From Meridianimarinicoccus sp. MJW13 (GTDB lineage: Bacteria > Pseudomonadota > Alphaproteobacteria > Rhodobacterales > Rhodobacteraceae), in assembly GCF_014901205.1 (NCBI RefSeq), contig NZ_JACNMU010000004.1:310001-374000 (forward strand): a DNA stretch of 64,000 nt. The letters are read 5' to 3'. Below are positions 7,520 through 15,125 of this stretch, in pieces. Made by a program: the position numbers and the translations under genes. The notes beneath the pieces were generated by a model, which did not search any database, was not told the DNA's origin, and saw only the letters and a list, made by a program, of their open reading frames with translations. Position 1 is the first letter of the stretch. Every line of letters begins with the position of its first letter.

Positions 7520-8394
7520 AAATCGGGTTCATTGGCCTTGGAAACATGGGCGCGCCGATGGCGGCCAATCTGATGAAAGCGGGCCACGCGGTGACCGGCT
7601 TTGACCTTGTGGCCAAGATGCCGGACGGCGTGGCGCGGGCCGAAACCGCGGCTGCCGCCGCCGAGGGGCAAGAGGTGGTCATCACCATGCTGCCCAACGG
7701 CGCCATCCTGCGCGCGGTGGCCGAGGAGGTTCTGCCGGGCATGGCGGCGGGCTCGGTGCTGCTGGATTGCTCGACCGTGGACGTGGACAGCGCCCGCGCG
7801 GTGGCGGACCAGGCCGAGGCGCGCGGCGTGCTGGCGCTGGATGCGCCGGTGTCGGGTGGCATCGGCGGTGCTGCGGGCGGCACCCTGACCTTCATGGTCG
7901 GCGGCAGCGACGCCGCCTTCGCCATCGCCGAGCCGCTGTTCGACATCATGGGCCAGAAGGCCGTGCATTGCGGCGCCTCGGGCGCCGGACAGGCGGCCAA
8001 GATCTGCAACAACATGATCCTGGGCGCCACCATGGCGGTGACCTGCGAAGCCTTCGCGCTGGCCGACAAGCTGGGTCTGGACCGGGGCAAGATGTTCGAC
8101 GTGGTGTCGACTTCGTCGGGCTACAGCTGGTCGATGAACGCCTATTGCCCGGCGCCGGGGGTGGGACCGCAGTCGCCTGCGGACAACGACTACAAGCCCG
8201 GATTCGCCGCCGAATTGATGCTGAAGGATCTCAGACTCAGCCAACAGGCCGCCGAGGCCGTGGACGCCGACACCCCCATGGGACAGCGCGCGACCGAGCT
8301 TTATGATGCATTTGTCACACATGAAAGCGGTCAAGGCCTTGATTTTTCGGCGCTTCTGCCAAGATTCTCGGCCAGGGGGCGGGATCGGGGCTAG
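7516..8394 (+). CDS. mmsB: 3-hydroxyisobutyrate dehydrogenase
   Basis: NAD-dependent oxidation of 3-hydroxyisobutyrate to methylmalonate semialdehyde. The 292-residue protein starts with the Rossmann motif GFIGLGNMGAPMAANL. It has the beta-hydroxyacid dehydrogenase substrate motif DAPVSGGIGGAAGGTL (about 112-127), and the catalytic lysine is in GAGQAAKICNN (about 162-172). The C-terminal region contains DNDYKPGFAAELMLKDL. It is the third gene of the valine operon, with a 4-base overlap. Methylmalonate-semialdehyde dehydrogenase (mmsA), often a neighbour, is absent here. Confidence 0.9.
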   Translation: MKIGFIGLGNMGAPMAANLMKAGHAVTGFDLVAKMPDGVARAETAAAAAEGQEVVITMLPNGAILRAVAEEVLPGMAAGSVLLDCSTVDVDSARAVADQAEARGVLALDAPVSGGIGGAAGGTLTFMVGGSDAAFAIAEPLFDIMGQKAVHCGASGAGQAAKICNNMILGATMAVTCEAFALADKLGLDRGKMFDVVSTSSGYSWSMNAYCPAPGVGPQSPADNDYKPGFAAELMLKDLRLSQQAAEAVDADTPMGQRATELYDAFVTHESGQGLDFSALLPRFSARGRDRG

Positions 8395-8551
8395 GTTGAC
8401 AGCGCCTTGGTGCTGGGTATTTGTTCCCGCGGGGTCAGGAGGCTATTCTTGATTCACAGGAAACAGCGCGGAACAACGGATTGGCCAGACAGCAGATCAT
8501 GACTTCGCGGGCGTCTGCCCTGGGATCACCGCATTCCGGGGGACGGCCGGC

Positions 8552-9430
8552 GTGAGCGCGCCGCTGCAAGCGCGCCTTCTGGTGGACTGCAAGGCCGGTC
8601 TGGGCGAGGGCGTGCAATGGCATCGCCAGACCCGCCGCGTGTATTGGACCGATATCGACGGCAACATCCTGTGGTCGGCCACCGAAACCGGCGAGTCGGT
8701 GCGGCAGGTGGCGCTGGACGCCCCCTTGTGCGATTTCGCCTTCACCCCCGATGGCAACATGCTGGCCGGTTTTGCCGATGCGCTGTGCTGGCTGGATCCG
8801 CGCACCGGCGTGCGCCGGGTGATCGAAACTTACATGTCCGGCAATCCCGACACCCGGATGAACAATGGCGCGCTGGATCGGCAGGGCCGTTTCATCATCG
8901 GCGGCATCCATACAGCGGGACTGGAGCCCGTCACCCCGGTCTGGTCGATCAGCCGGGGCCGGGTGCGCCCGATCCTGACCGAGGTCGGCTGCGCCAGTGC
9001 CACCGCCTTTTCGCCCGATGGCACGCGGATGTATTTCGCCGACAGCCGCGGCCCCGACATTCTGGCCTATGACTATGACACGGTGACCGGAATGCCACGC
9101 GATGCCCGGATCTTCGCGACGCTGGAGCCGGATGAGGGCGCGCCCGATGGCGCCTGCGTGGATGCGGAAGGGGCCCTGTGGACCGCCTGTTTCGGCGGCG
9201 GTGTGGTGCAACGCTGGCTGCCCGACGGACGCCGTGACCTGACCGTGCGGCTGCCGGTGCCGAATGTGACCTGCTGCGCCCTTGGGGGCATGAAGATGCA
9301 GCGGCTGTTCATCACCACCGCCCGATCCGGGATGAACCCGGACGATCTGGACAAGACCCCCGAGGCCGGCGGGCTGTTCGCGGTGGATGTTCCGGTCAAG
9401 GGATTGCCCGTGGGCACCTATCGCCGCTGA
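8552..9430 (+). CDS. SMP-30/gluconolactonase family lactonase
   Basis: Predicted six-bladed beta-propeller, metal-dependent sugar lactonase of 292 residues, probably cytoplasmic (no signal peptide). Family motifs include the N-terminal GLGEGVQWH with its metal-binding Glu, NGALDRQGRFIIG in the centre, and GCASATAFSPDGTRMYFADS. It starts at GTG (8552) behind GGGGGA. It stands 157 bases after the valine operon, in a gap without a clear signal. Substrate is unknown: a gluconolactonase or L-arabinolactonase role is possible, and a sugar-acid dehydratase and an SDR are encoded 10 kb away. Confidence 0.75.
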   Translation: MSAPLQARLLVDCKAGLGEGVQWHRQTRRVYWTDIDGNILWSATETGESVRQVALDAPLCDFAFTPDGNMLAGFADALCWLDPRTGVRRVIETYMSGNPDTRMNNGALDRQGRFIIGGIHTAGLEPVTPVWSISRGRVRPILTEVGCASATAFSPDGTRMYFADSRGPDILAYDYDTVTGMPRDARIFATLEPDEGAPDGACVDAEGALWTACFGGGVVQRWLPDGRRDLTVRLPVPNVTCCALGGMKMQRLFITTARSGMNPDDLDKTPEAGGLFAVDVPVKGLPVGTYRR

Positions 9431-9569
9431 TCGCGGTTTTGCCGTACGGGTTTCCTGCGTGGAAAATATCACGCATGTTCTTCACAGAAGATTAAAATTG
9501 CGTTCATAATGGCGGCACAGCACTAATTGAATGTCACCGGCAGCTTCATTGCCCTTGAGGAGATTCACG

Positions 9570-10733
9570 ATGTCCACCGTTCTGATCAACGAAATTGAGC
9601 CCAACCCCTTTGGCTCCGATCCGGCCAATGTGATGGTCGAGATCCTGGGCACACCGGGCAGCAGTTTTTCCGGCTTCCTGTATTCGATCGAAGCCGATTT
9701 CGGCCTGCCGCAATCGGTCGACCGCAAGGCCGCCATTTCCGGCACCTTCGATGTGAACGGCCTGTTGAGCGTCAGCATCCCCGATCTGGAAAACCCCAGC
9801 TTCACGCTGGTGCTGAGCGACGCCACCGCAATGGCCAATGTCGGGGACAGCTATACCGGGGCCAATGCGTCGATCTTTGGCAATGTGCTGGACGCCATCG
9901 GTATGCCCGACAGCACCGCCGACGAAGCCTTCGTGCAGGGTGCGGCCCTGGGCGGGGCGGATTTCGCCTATACCGGCGATGAGCCGAAGCTGATCTTCCG
10001 CGATGGCGTCTCGCGCGCGTGGTTCGCGGTCAACGACCCGGATTTCGGCGAAGTTATCGACATTGACGGCAACTCGGTCGATCCCAGCCTGTTCGACGTC
10101 AGCCCGCTGGTCGGCACCACCTTCGGCGCGCCCAACCCGACGCAGGGCACCGGCGGTATCGCCATCATCAACGAGATCGAGCCCAATCCTTTCGGCAGCG
10201 ACCCGGCCACCGTGTCGGTCGAAATCAAGGGGGTGGCGGGCACCAGTTTCTCGGGGTTCCTGTATTCGATCGAAGCCGATTTCGGCCTGCCGCAATCGGT
10301 CGACCGCAAGGCCGCCATTTCCGGCACCTTCGACGGCAACGGGCTGCTGACCGTCAGCATTCCCGATCTGGAAAACCCCAGCTTCACGCTGGTGCTGACC
10401 GACGCCACCGCCACGGCCAATGTCGGGGACAGCTATACCGGGGCCAATGCGTCGATCTTTGGCAATGTGCTGGACGCCATCGGTATGCCCGACAGCACCG
10501 CCGACGAAGCCTTCGTGCAGGGTGCGGCCCTGGGCGGGGCGGATTTTACCTATACCGGCGATGAGCCCAAGCTGATCTTCCGCGATGGCACCACCGATGA
10601 CTGGTACGCGCTGAACGACCCTGATGGCGGCAATGTGATCGCGCTGGATGGCACGGTTCTGTCCGGGTCCGACTTTGACAGCGATCCGACCTCGGCCGTC
10701 AACAGCTTCGGCGCGGTCAACCCCAGCTTTACC
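9570..10733 (+). repeat. 582-bp in-frame tandem duplication inside the nuclease gene
   Basis: The first 194 codons are repeated head-to-tail (9570-10151 and 10152-10733). Long blocks, such as 9849-9966 versus 10431-10548, appear identical at the DNA level including third codon positions, while the ends of each unit differ. This points to recent duplication or continuing gene conversion. Confidence 0.85.
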
Positions 10734-12887
10734 GGCGGCGGCGGCACCGGCCCGACCCTGACCGCGATCTATGACATCCAGGGCAAGGCCCATACGTCTC
10801 CCATCCTGGGAACTGCGGTGATGACCTCGGGCATCGTGACGGCGGTGGACACCAACGGCTTCTACCTGCAGGACGCGGCGGGCGATGGCGATGTGGCCAC
10901 CTCGGACGCGCTGTTCGTCTTTACCGGCAGCGCGCCGGGGGTCTCGGTCGGCGATGAGTTGAACGTCTCGGGCACGGTGTCGGAATTCACGCCGGGCGGC
11001 AGCAGTTCGGGCAACCTGTCCACGACGCAACTGTCCAGCCCGTCGATCACCCTGCAAAGCAGCGGCAACGGGCTGCCCGCGGCCACGGTGATCGGGCAAG
11101 GCGGACGGGTGCCGGTCACCGGCAGCATCGACGACGATGCCTTCACCAGCTTCGATCCCGATCTGGACGGCATCGACTTCTTCGAAAGCCTTGAAGGGAT
11201 GCTGGTCACCGCGCAGGATCTGCTGGCGGTCAGCGGCACCAACCGCTTCGGAGAGATCTTCGCCGTGGTCGATCAGGGGGCTGGCGCCACCGGGCTGAGC
11301 GTCCGCGACACGCTGAACATCGCCGCCGATGACTTCAACCCCGAGAAGATCCAGATCAACGCCGACAGCGGCATCCTCAACTTCGCCTTCCCGCAGGTCG
11401 ACACCGGCGCGCTGCTGGGCGATGTGACCGGGGTCATGGGCTATGGTTTCGGCAATTTCGAGATCTACCCGACCGCCGATTTCACCCCGCAGATCACCGC
11501 CTCGGGGCTGACCGCCGAGACCACGACGCTGACCGGATCGGAAACCCAGTTGACGGTGGCCAGCTACAACGTGCTGAACCTCGATCCCGAGGACACCGAT
11601 AGCGACGCCGATGTGGCCGACGGGCGCTTCGACGCCATCGCGGCGCAGATCGTCGCCAACATGGCCGCACCCGACATCATCGGCCTGCAAGAGGTGCAGG
11701 ACAACAACGGCACGCTGGGTGGCACCGGCACCGGGGTGACCTCGGCTGATGTGACCTTGCAGATGCTGGTGGATGCGATCACCGCGGCGGGCGGGCCGAC
11801 CTACAGCTTCATCGACAACACGTTTATCGGCGAGGATCAGTCTGGGGGCTTCCCCGGTGGCAACATCCGCACCGCGTTCCTGTACAACGACGCGCGGGTT
11901 GATCTGGTGGCGGGTTCGGTGCAGGCCGTGGGCAGTCAGGCGCCGGGGCAGACCTTTGACGGCGCGCGCCTGCCGCTGGCGGCGGATTTCACCTTCAACG
12001 GCGAAACCGTGACCGTGGTGAACAACCACCTGTCGTCCAAGGGCGGCTCGGCCCCGATCATGGGCACCTCGCAGGACTTCGGGGCGCGGCAGGAGGACAT
12101 CACCGTCAACGGCTCGCTGGATGAACGCCGGGCGCAGGCGCAAGAGGTCAATGACTTCGTCGATACCGTGCTGGCGGGCGATCCGGGGGCCCATGTGGTG
12201 GTTCTGGGCGACATGAACGAGTTCGAGTTCGTGTCGCCGCTGAGGATCATCGAAGGCAGCCAGACGCTGGATGCGGGCGATCCCACCAAGGATCCGATCA
12301 CTGTGCCCGAACAGGTGCTGTACAACCTGACCGAAACCCTGCCCGAGGTCGAACGCTACAGCTATGGCTTCCAGGGCAACAGCCAGTCGCTGGACCACAT
12401 TCTGGTCAGTGGCGGGCTGCAGGGCGGGGCCGAGTTCGATGCGGTGCATGTGAATTCGGAGTTCGCCGAAACCGCGTCACGGGCTTCGGACCATGATCCG
12501 CTGGTGGCGCGGCTGACCATTGCCAATACCGCGCCGCTGAACCTGGCGGGTTGGCGGCAGGACGACACCCTGCAGGGCGGGGCAGGCGATGACACCGTGC
12601 GCCTGCGGTTCGGACAGGACACCGCGACCGGCAACGCGGGCGCCGATACCTTCATCTTCGACGCCCGGCGGATGCAGGACGGCGATTCCCATGTGATCAC
12701 CGATCTGGACTTCAGCCAGGCCGACCGGTTGCAGTTCAACTTCTATGGCCCGACCAAGGTTTTCGCGACCTCCGACGCCGAGCTTCTGGCGCTGGACATC
12801 GAAGACTGGATCGACGTCAGCGCGGCGGGCAGCGGCTATGCCCTGACGCTCTACAATGGCGGCGACTCGGTGAGCGTGCTGGTCTGA
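9570..12887 (+). CDS. secreted multidomain endonuclease/exonuclease/phosphatase-family nuclease
   Basis: Large (1105-residue) putative extracellular nuclease. Two nearly identical 194-residue modules (1-194 and 195-388) begin with VLINEIEPNPFGSD or IIINEIEPNPFGSD, resembling lamin-tail-like domains of secreted nucleases. An OB-fold-like segment follows at about 397-530 (AIYDIQGKAHTSP, FYLQDAAGDGD). An EEP catalytic domain spans about 660-975, with SYNVLNLD, GLQEVQDN, VVLGDMNEFEF and SDHDPLVARL. The tail (about 990-1105) has one RTX-like calcium motif, LQGGAGDDTV, and no N-terminal signal peptide is visible, so type I secretion is likely. The start ATG at 9570 is chosen because GAGGAG precedes it. 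A strong terminator follows. Probable role is extracellular nucleic-acid use as a phosphate source. Confidence 0.82.
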   Translation: MSTVLINEIEPNPFGSDPANVMVEILGTPGSSFSGFLYSIEADFGLPQSVDRKAAISGTFDVNGLLSVSIPDLENPSFTLVLSDATAMANVGDSYTGANASIFGNVLDAIGMPDSTADEAFVQGAALGGADFAYTGDEPKLIFRDGVSRAWFAVNDPDFGEVIDIDGNSVDPSLFDVSPLVGTTFGAPNPTQGTGGIAIINEIEPNPFGSDPATVSVEIKGVAGTSFSGFLYSIEADFGLPQSVDRKAAISGTFDGNGLLTVSIPDLENPSFTLVLTDATATANVGDSYTGANASIFGNVLDAIGMPDSTADEAFVQGAALGGADFTYTGDEPKLIFRDGTTDDWYALNDPDGGNVIALDGTVLSGSDFDSDPTSAVNSFGAVNPSFTGGGGTGPTLTAIYDIQGKAHTSPILGTAVMTSGIVTAVDTNGFYLQDAAGDGDVATSDALFVFTGSAPGVSVGDELNVSGTVSEFTPGGSSSGNLSTTQLSSPSITLQSSGNGLPAATVIGQGGRVPVTGSIDDDAFTSFDPDLDGIDFFESLEGMLVTAQDLLAVSGTNRFGEIFAVVDQGAGATGLSVRDTLNIAADDFNPEKIQINADSGILNFAFPQVDTGALLGDVTGVMGYGFGNFEIYPTADFTPQITASGLTAETTTLTGSETQLTVASYNVLNLDPEDTDSDADVADGRFDAIAAQIVANMAAPDIIGLQEVQDNNGTLGGTGTGVTSADVTLQMLVDAITAAGGPTYSFIDNTFIGEDQSGGFPGGNIRTAFLYNDARVDLVAGSVQAVGSQAPGQTFDGARLPLAADFTFNGETVTVVNNHLSSKGGSAPIMGTSQDFGARQEDITVNGSLDERRAQAQEVNDFVDTVLAGDPGAHVVVLGDMNEFEFVSPLRIIEGSQTLDAGDPTKDPITVPEQVLYNLTETLPEVERYSYGFQGNSQSLDHILVSGGLQGGAEFDAVHVNSEFAETASRASDHDPLVARLTIANTAPLNLAGWRQDDTLQGGAGDDTVRLRFGQDTATGNAGADTFIFDARRMQDGDSHVITDLDFSQADRLQFNFYGPTKVFATSDAELLALDIEDWIDVSAAGSGYALTLYNGGDSVSVLV

Positions 12888-12904
12888 TCGACGGACCTTT
12901 CCGA

Positions 12905-12935
12905 CCGCGGGGGGCGACCCCCCGCGGTTTTTTTT
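12905..12935 (+). terminator. strong Rho-independent terminator after the nuclease gene
   Basis: CCGCGGGGGG (12905-12914) pairs perfectly with CCCCCCGCGG (12918-12927) over a 3-base loop and is followed by eight T. It lies 18 bases after the nuclease stop codon. Confidence 0.95.
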
Positions 12936-13023
12936 GCAGGCTTTGGGGCCGAGGATTAACCCTGTTGCAAGACCGCCTGTCCTATCGAGGTTCCCGACCG
13001 AACCGCAGATGGGAGCGTAAATC

Positions 13024-13791
13024 GTGCCACAGTTTCTTCGCCCGGCCGGGGGCCGGATCCTTTCATCCCTGGCGGCGGGGCTGCTGGCCCTGACGGTGGG
13101 CGGTCAGGCCGCCCGGGCCGGAACCCTGACCGTCATGGGCGATGTGAATGCCGGGGTCGAGGCCAACCAGCCGATGTTCGACAACCTGCTCGGGCGCGGC
13201 AACACGGTGGTGATCGCCCGCGAGCGGGCGCAACTGGGCCGCTTGCAGGACCACATCAACGCCCAGCCGGGCCAGACCGCGACGGTGGTGGCGGGACCGG
13301 TGACCTCGGCCCTGCTGTCGGGCGTCGATCTGCTGATCCTGACCGCCTTTTACAACGGGGCGCTGGTCTATGCGTTGCCCGAGCAGGAGGCGATCCGGGA
13401 TTTCCTGTTCGACACCGGCAATGTGATCGTGGTGGCCGAGGCTTCCAATGCGACAGTGCTGACCGGCTATAACGCCTTGCTGGCGGGCATCGGCGCCACG
13501 ATCTCTTATACCGGCGCGCGCTATGATGATTTCGGCACGGCGACCGGTCTGCCCAACCTGCCGGTGACGCAGGGCGTGACCGGTTTCGCGCTGAACCGCT
13601 ACAACGGGCTGTCGGGGGGAACCGCGGTGGTGCGGACCGTCCTGGGCACAGCGGTGGCGCAGCAACGGCTGGGCATCACCGCGCCGGTGCCGCTGCCGCC
13701 GACGCTTCTGGGGCTGGGCGGCGCGCTGGCGTTGCTGTGGCCGCTGGGCTGGTTCCGGCGCATGGGCGGGACGATGCGCGGCAAGCGTTGA
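13024..13791 (+). CDS. putative exported VPLPA-CTERM-like sorted protein
   Basis: Protein of 255 residues with no recognised enzyme family. An N-terminal signal peptide (RILSSLAAGLLALTVGG, AARA) is followed by a roughly 180-residue domain starting TLTVMGDVNAGVEANQPMFD, predicted alternating alpha/beta. The C-terminus has the three-part sorting signal: motif VPLPPTLLGLG, a hydrophobic helix (ALALLWPLGWF) and a basic tail (RRMGGTMRGKR). That pattern resembles the VPLPA-CTERM signals cut by a rhodobacteral exosortase. The start is GTG at 13024 with GGGAG upstream. No exosortase gene is in the window, so processing would be in trans. Confidence 0.65.
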   Translation: MPQFLRPAGGRILSSLAAGLLALTVGGQAARAGTLTVMGDVNAGVEANQPMFDNLLGRGNTVVIARERAQLGRLQDHINAQPGQTATVVAGPVTSALLSGVDLLILTAFYNGALVYALPEQEAIRDFLFDTGNVIVVAEASNATVLTGYNALLAGIGATISYTGARYDDFGTATGLPNLPVTQGVTGFALNRYNGLSGGTAVVRTVLGTAVAQQRLGITAPVPLPPTLLGLGGALALLWPLGWFRRMGGTMRGKR

Positions 13792-13821
13792 ACTCCGCTG
13801 CCCGCGTCGTAAGGTGGGGGC

Positions 13822-14928
13822 ATGGCCTTGCCCCCCGATCCTGACGCGCCGATCCCGGACGATCTGACCCCCACCAGCCCCTATGACGAGGGCGGACCGG
13901 AGGAGGAAGACCTGTGGTTCATGCCGACGCCACTGGACGAAGATCCCGCCGACATGCCCTGGGCCGCGCCGCGACAGACCGGCCCCGACTTGCGCGCCGG
14001 ATCCTGGGCGCAGGCGCAGGCGGATCTGTCGGACCCCCTGGCTCGGGCGGCCCTGGCCCTGGGCGCGCTGGACGAACGGGTGCGGATCGGCCCCGGCGGG
14101 TTGCGGCAACGGCTGATCTGTTCGGAAGTGGCCGAACTGTGCTGGCATCTGGGAGACCGGGTGACGGTGGACCGGCTGGCGCTTTATCTGGTGCTGCGGC
14201 TGGCCGCGGTGGGCGAGGATGCCTCGGTTCTGGCCCGCGCCGCCTGGGCCGTGCGGCGGCTGGATCGCGGTGGCGACCTGCAGGCCGATCTTGAGGATCT
14301 GCCCGGGTTTCTGGGCCGCGCCCGGCGCGATGACAGTCTGGACATCGATCTGAGCGTGCGGCCCATGGGGTCTGAATTCGACGCACTGGCGCAGGATTGG
14401 CGCACCGAGGTCGACAGCGGCAAGGGCCTGCATCCCCTGATCCGTGCGGCCCTGGCCTGGCACGGCTGGCGGCGGCGCGGGCTGTCAGGGGAAAATGCGC
14501 AACTGGAAGGCGCGGTGATGGCGGCGCGGCTGGGCGGGCAGGTGCTGCGCGCGGGGGGGCTGGGATTCGTGCCGCTGGCCATGGGCAGCGGCAGCGCCCT
14601 GACCGGGGTTGGCGATGCCCGCGACCGTCTGGCGGCCTGGTTGCGCGGCATCGAACAGGCCGCCCTGCGCGGGTTGATGGAGGCCGACCGGCTGAGCCGC
14701 TGGCAGGCGCTGGCTGTCGAACGCACCGCCGGCATGTCGGGCCGCACCCCGAAACAGCTGGTCAACGCGCTGATGGCCTGGCCGCTGGTCTCGGCGCCAA
14801 TGCTGGAAAGCGAAACCGGCGCGTCGCGCGCCGCGGTGCAGCGCAACATGCTGCGGTTCGAGGATCTGGGACTGGTGCGCGAGGTGACCGGTCAGTCGCG
14901 GTTCCGGTTCTGGCGGCTGGAGATGTAG
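13822..14928 (+). CDS. DUF1612/HTH-type (RHE_PE00001-like) protein, function unknown
   Basis: Predicted cytoplasmic protein of 368 residues. The first about 60 are acidic and proline-rich. A central alpha-helical region (about 70-300, ARAALALGALDERV, LIRAALAWHGW) and a C-terminal winged-helix-like region (about 312-368, VSAPMLESETGASRAAVQRN, LGLVREVTG) resemble, from memory, RHE_PE00001 family proteins with DUF1612 and HTH_13 domains, common on rhizobial plasmids. No catalytic motif is evident. It stands alone, 30 bases after the VPLPA-CTERM-like gene. A regulatory or replicon-related role is possible. Confidence 0.5.
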   Translation: MALPPDPDAPIPDDLTPTSPYDEGGPEEEDLWFMPTPLDEDPADMPWAAPRQTGPDLRAGSWAQAQADLSDPLARAALALGALDERVRIGPGGLRQRLICSEVAELCWHLGDRVTVDRLALYLVLRLAAVGEDASVLARAAWAVRRLDRGGDLQADLEDLPGFLGRARRDDSLDIDLSVRPMGSEFDALAQDWRTEVDSGKGLHPLIRAALAWHGWRRRGLSGENAQLEGAVMAARLGGQVLRAGGLGFVPLAMGSGSALTGVGDARDRLAAWLRGIEQAALRGLMEADRLSRWQALAVERTAGMSGRTPKQLVNALMAWPLVSAPMLESETGASRAAVQRNMLRFEDLGLVREVTGQSRFRFWRLEM

Positions 14929-14975
14929 CCGCACCCGCGGGACTTGTTCTGAAGACTCTCTTAACTTCCGGAATG

Positions 14976-14997
14976 CGACACAAATGTGTCGTATAAT
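14976..14997 (+). promoter_or_regulatory. palindromic operator overlapping a consensus -10 box upstream of the phosphate transporter
   Basis: CGACACA-AA-TGTGTCG (14976-14991) is a perfect inverted repeat that runs directly into TATAAT (14992-14997). No good -35 is visible at the usual distance, which suggests an activator or a repressor whose site lies in the spacer. The transporter start lies about 130 bases downstream. The rest of 14929-15125 shows nothing else clear. Confidence 0.6.
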
Positions 14998-15125
14998 TGA
15001 TACAACCGGCATCGCGCGCGGCCCGCCATGACACATCTCAAATCCATTTTGTGAGCGGTCTGCGTAAGGTCGCGCCGCATTGAGTCGATTCCGGTCCAGA
15101 TGCCCTGCCAGGGTCTGCCGGAGCG

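Noticed and set aside
9546-12449. 967-codon open frame antisense to the secreted nuclease
   Set aside because: Low-complexity composition typical of antisense frames in high-GC DNA; the sense strand has clear domains, a ribosome-binding site and a terminator.
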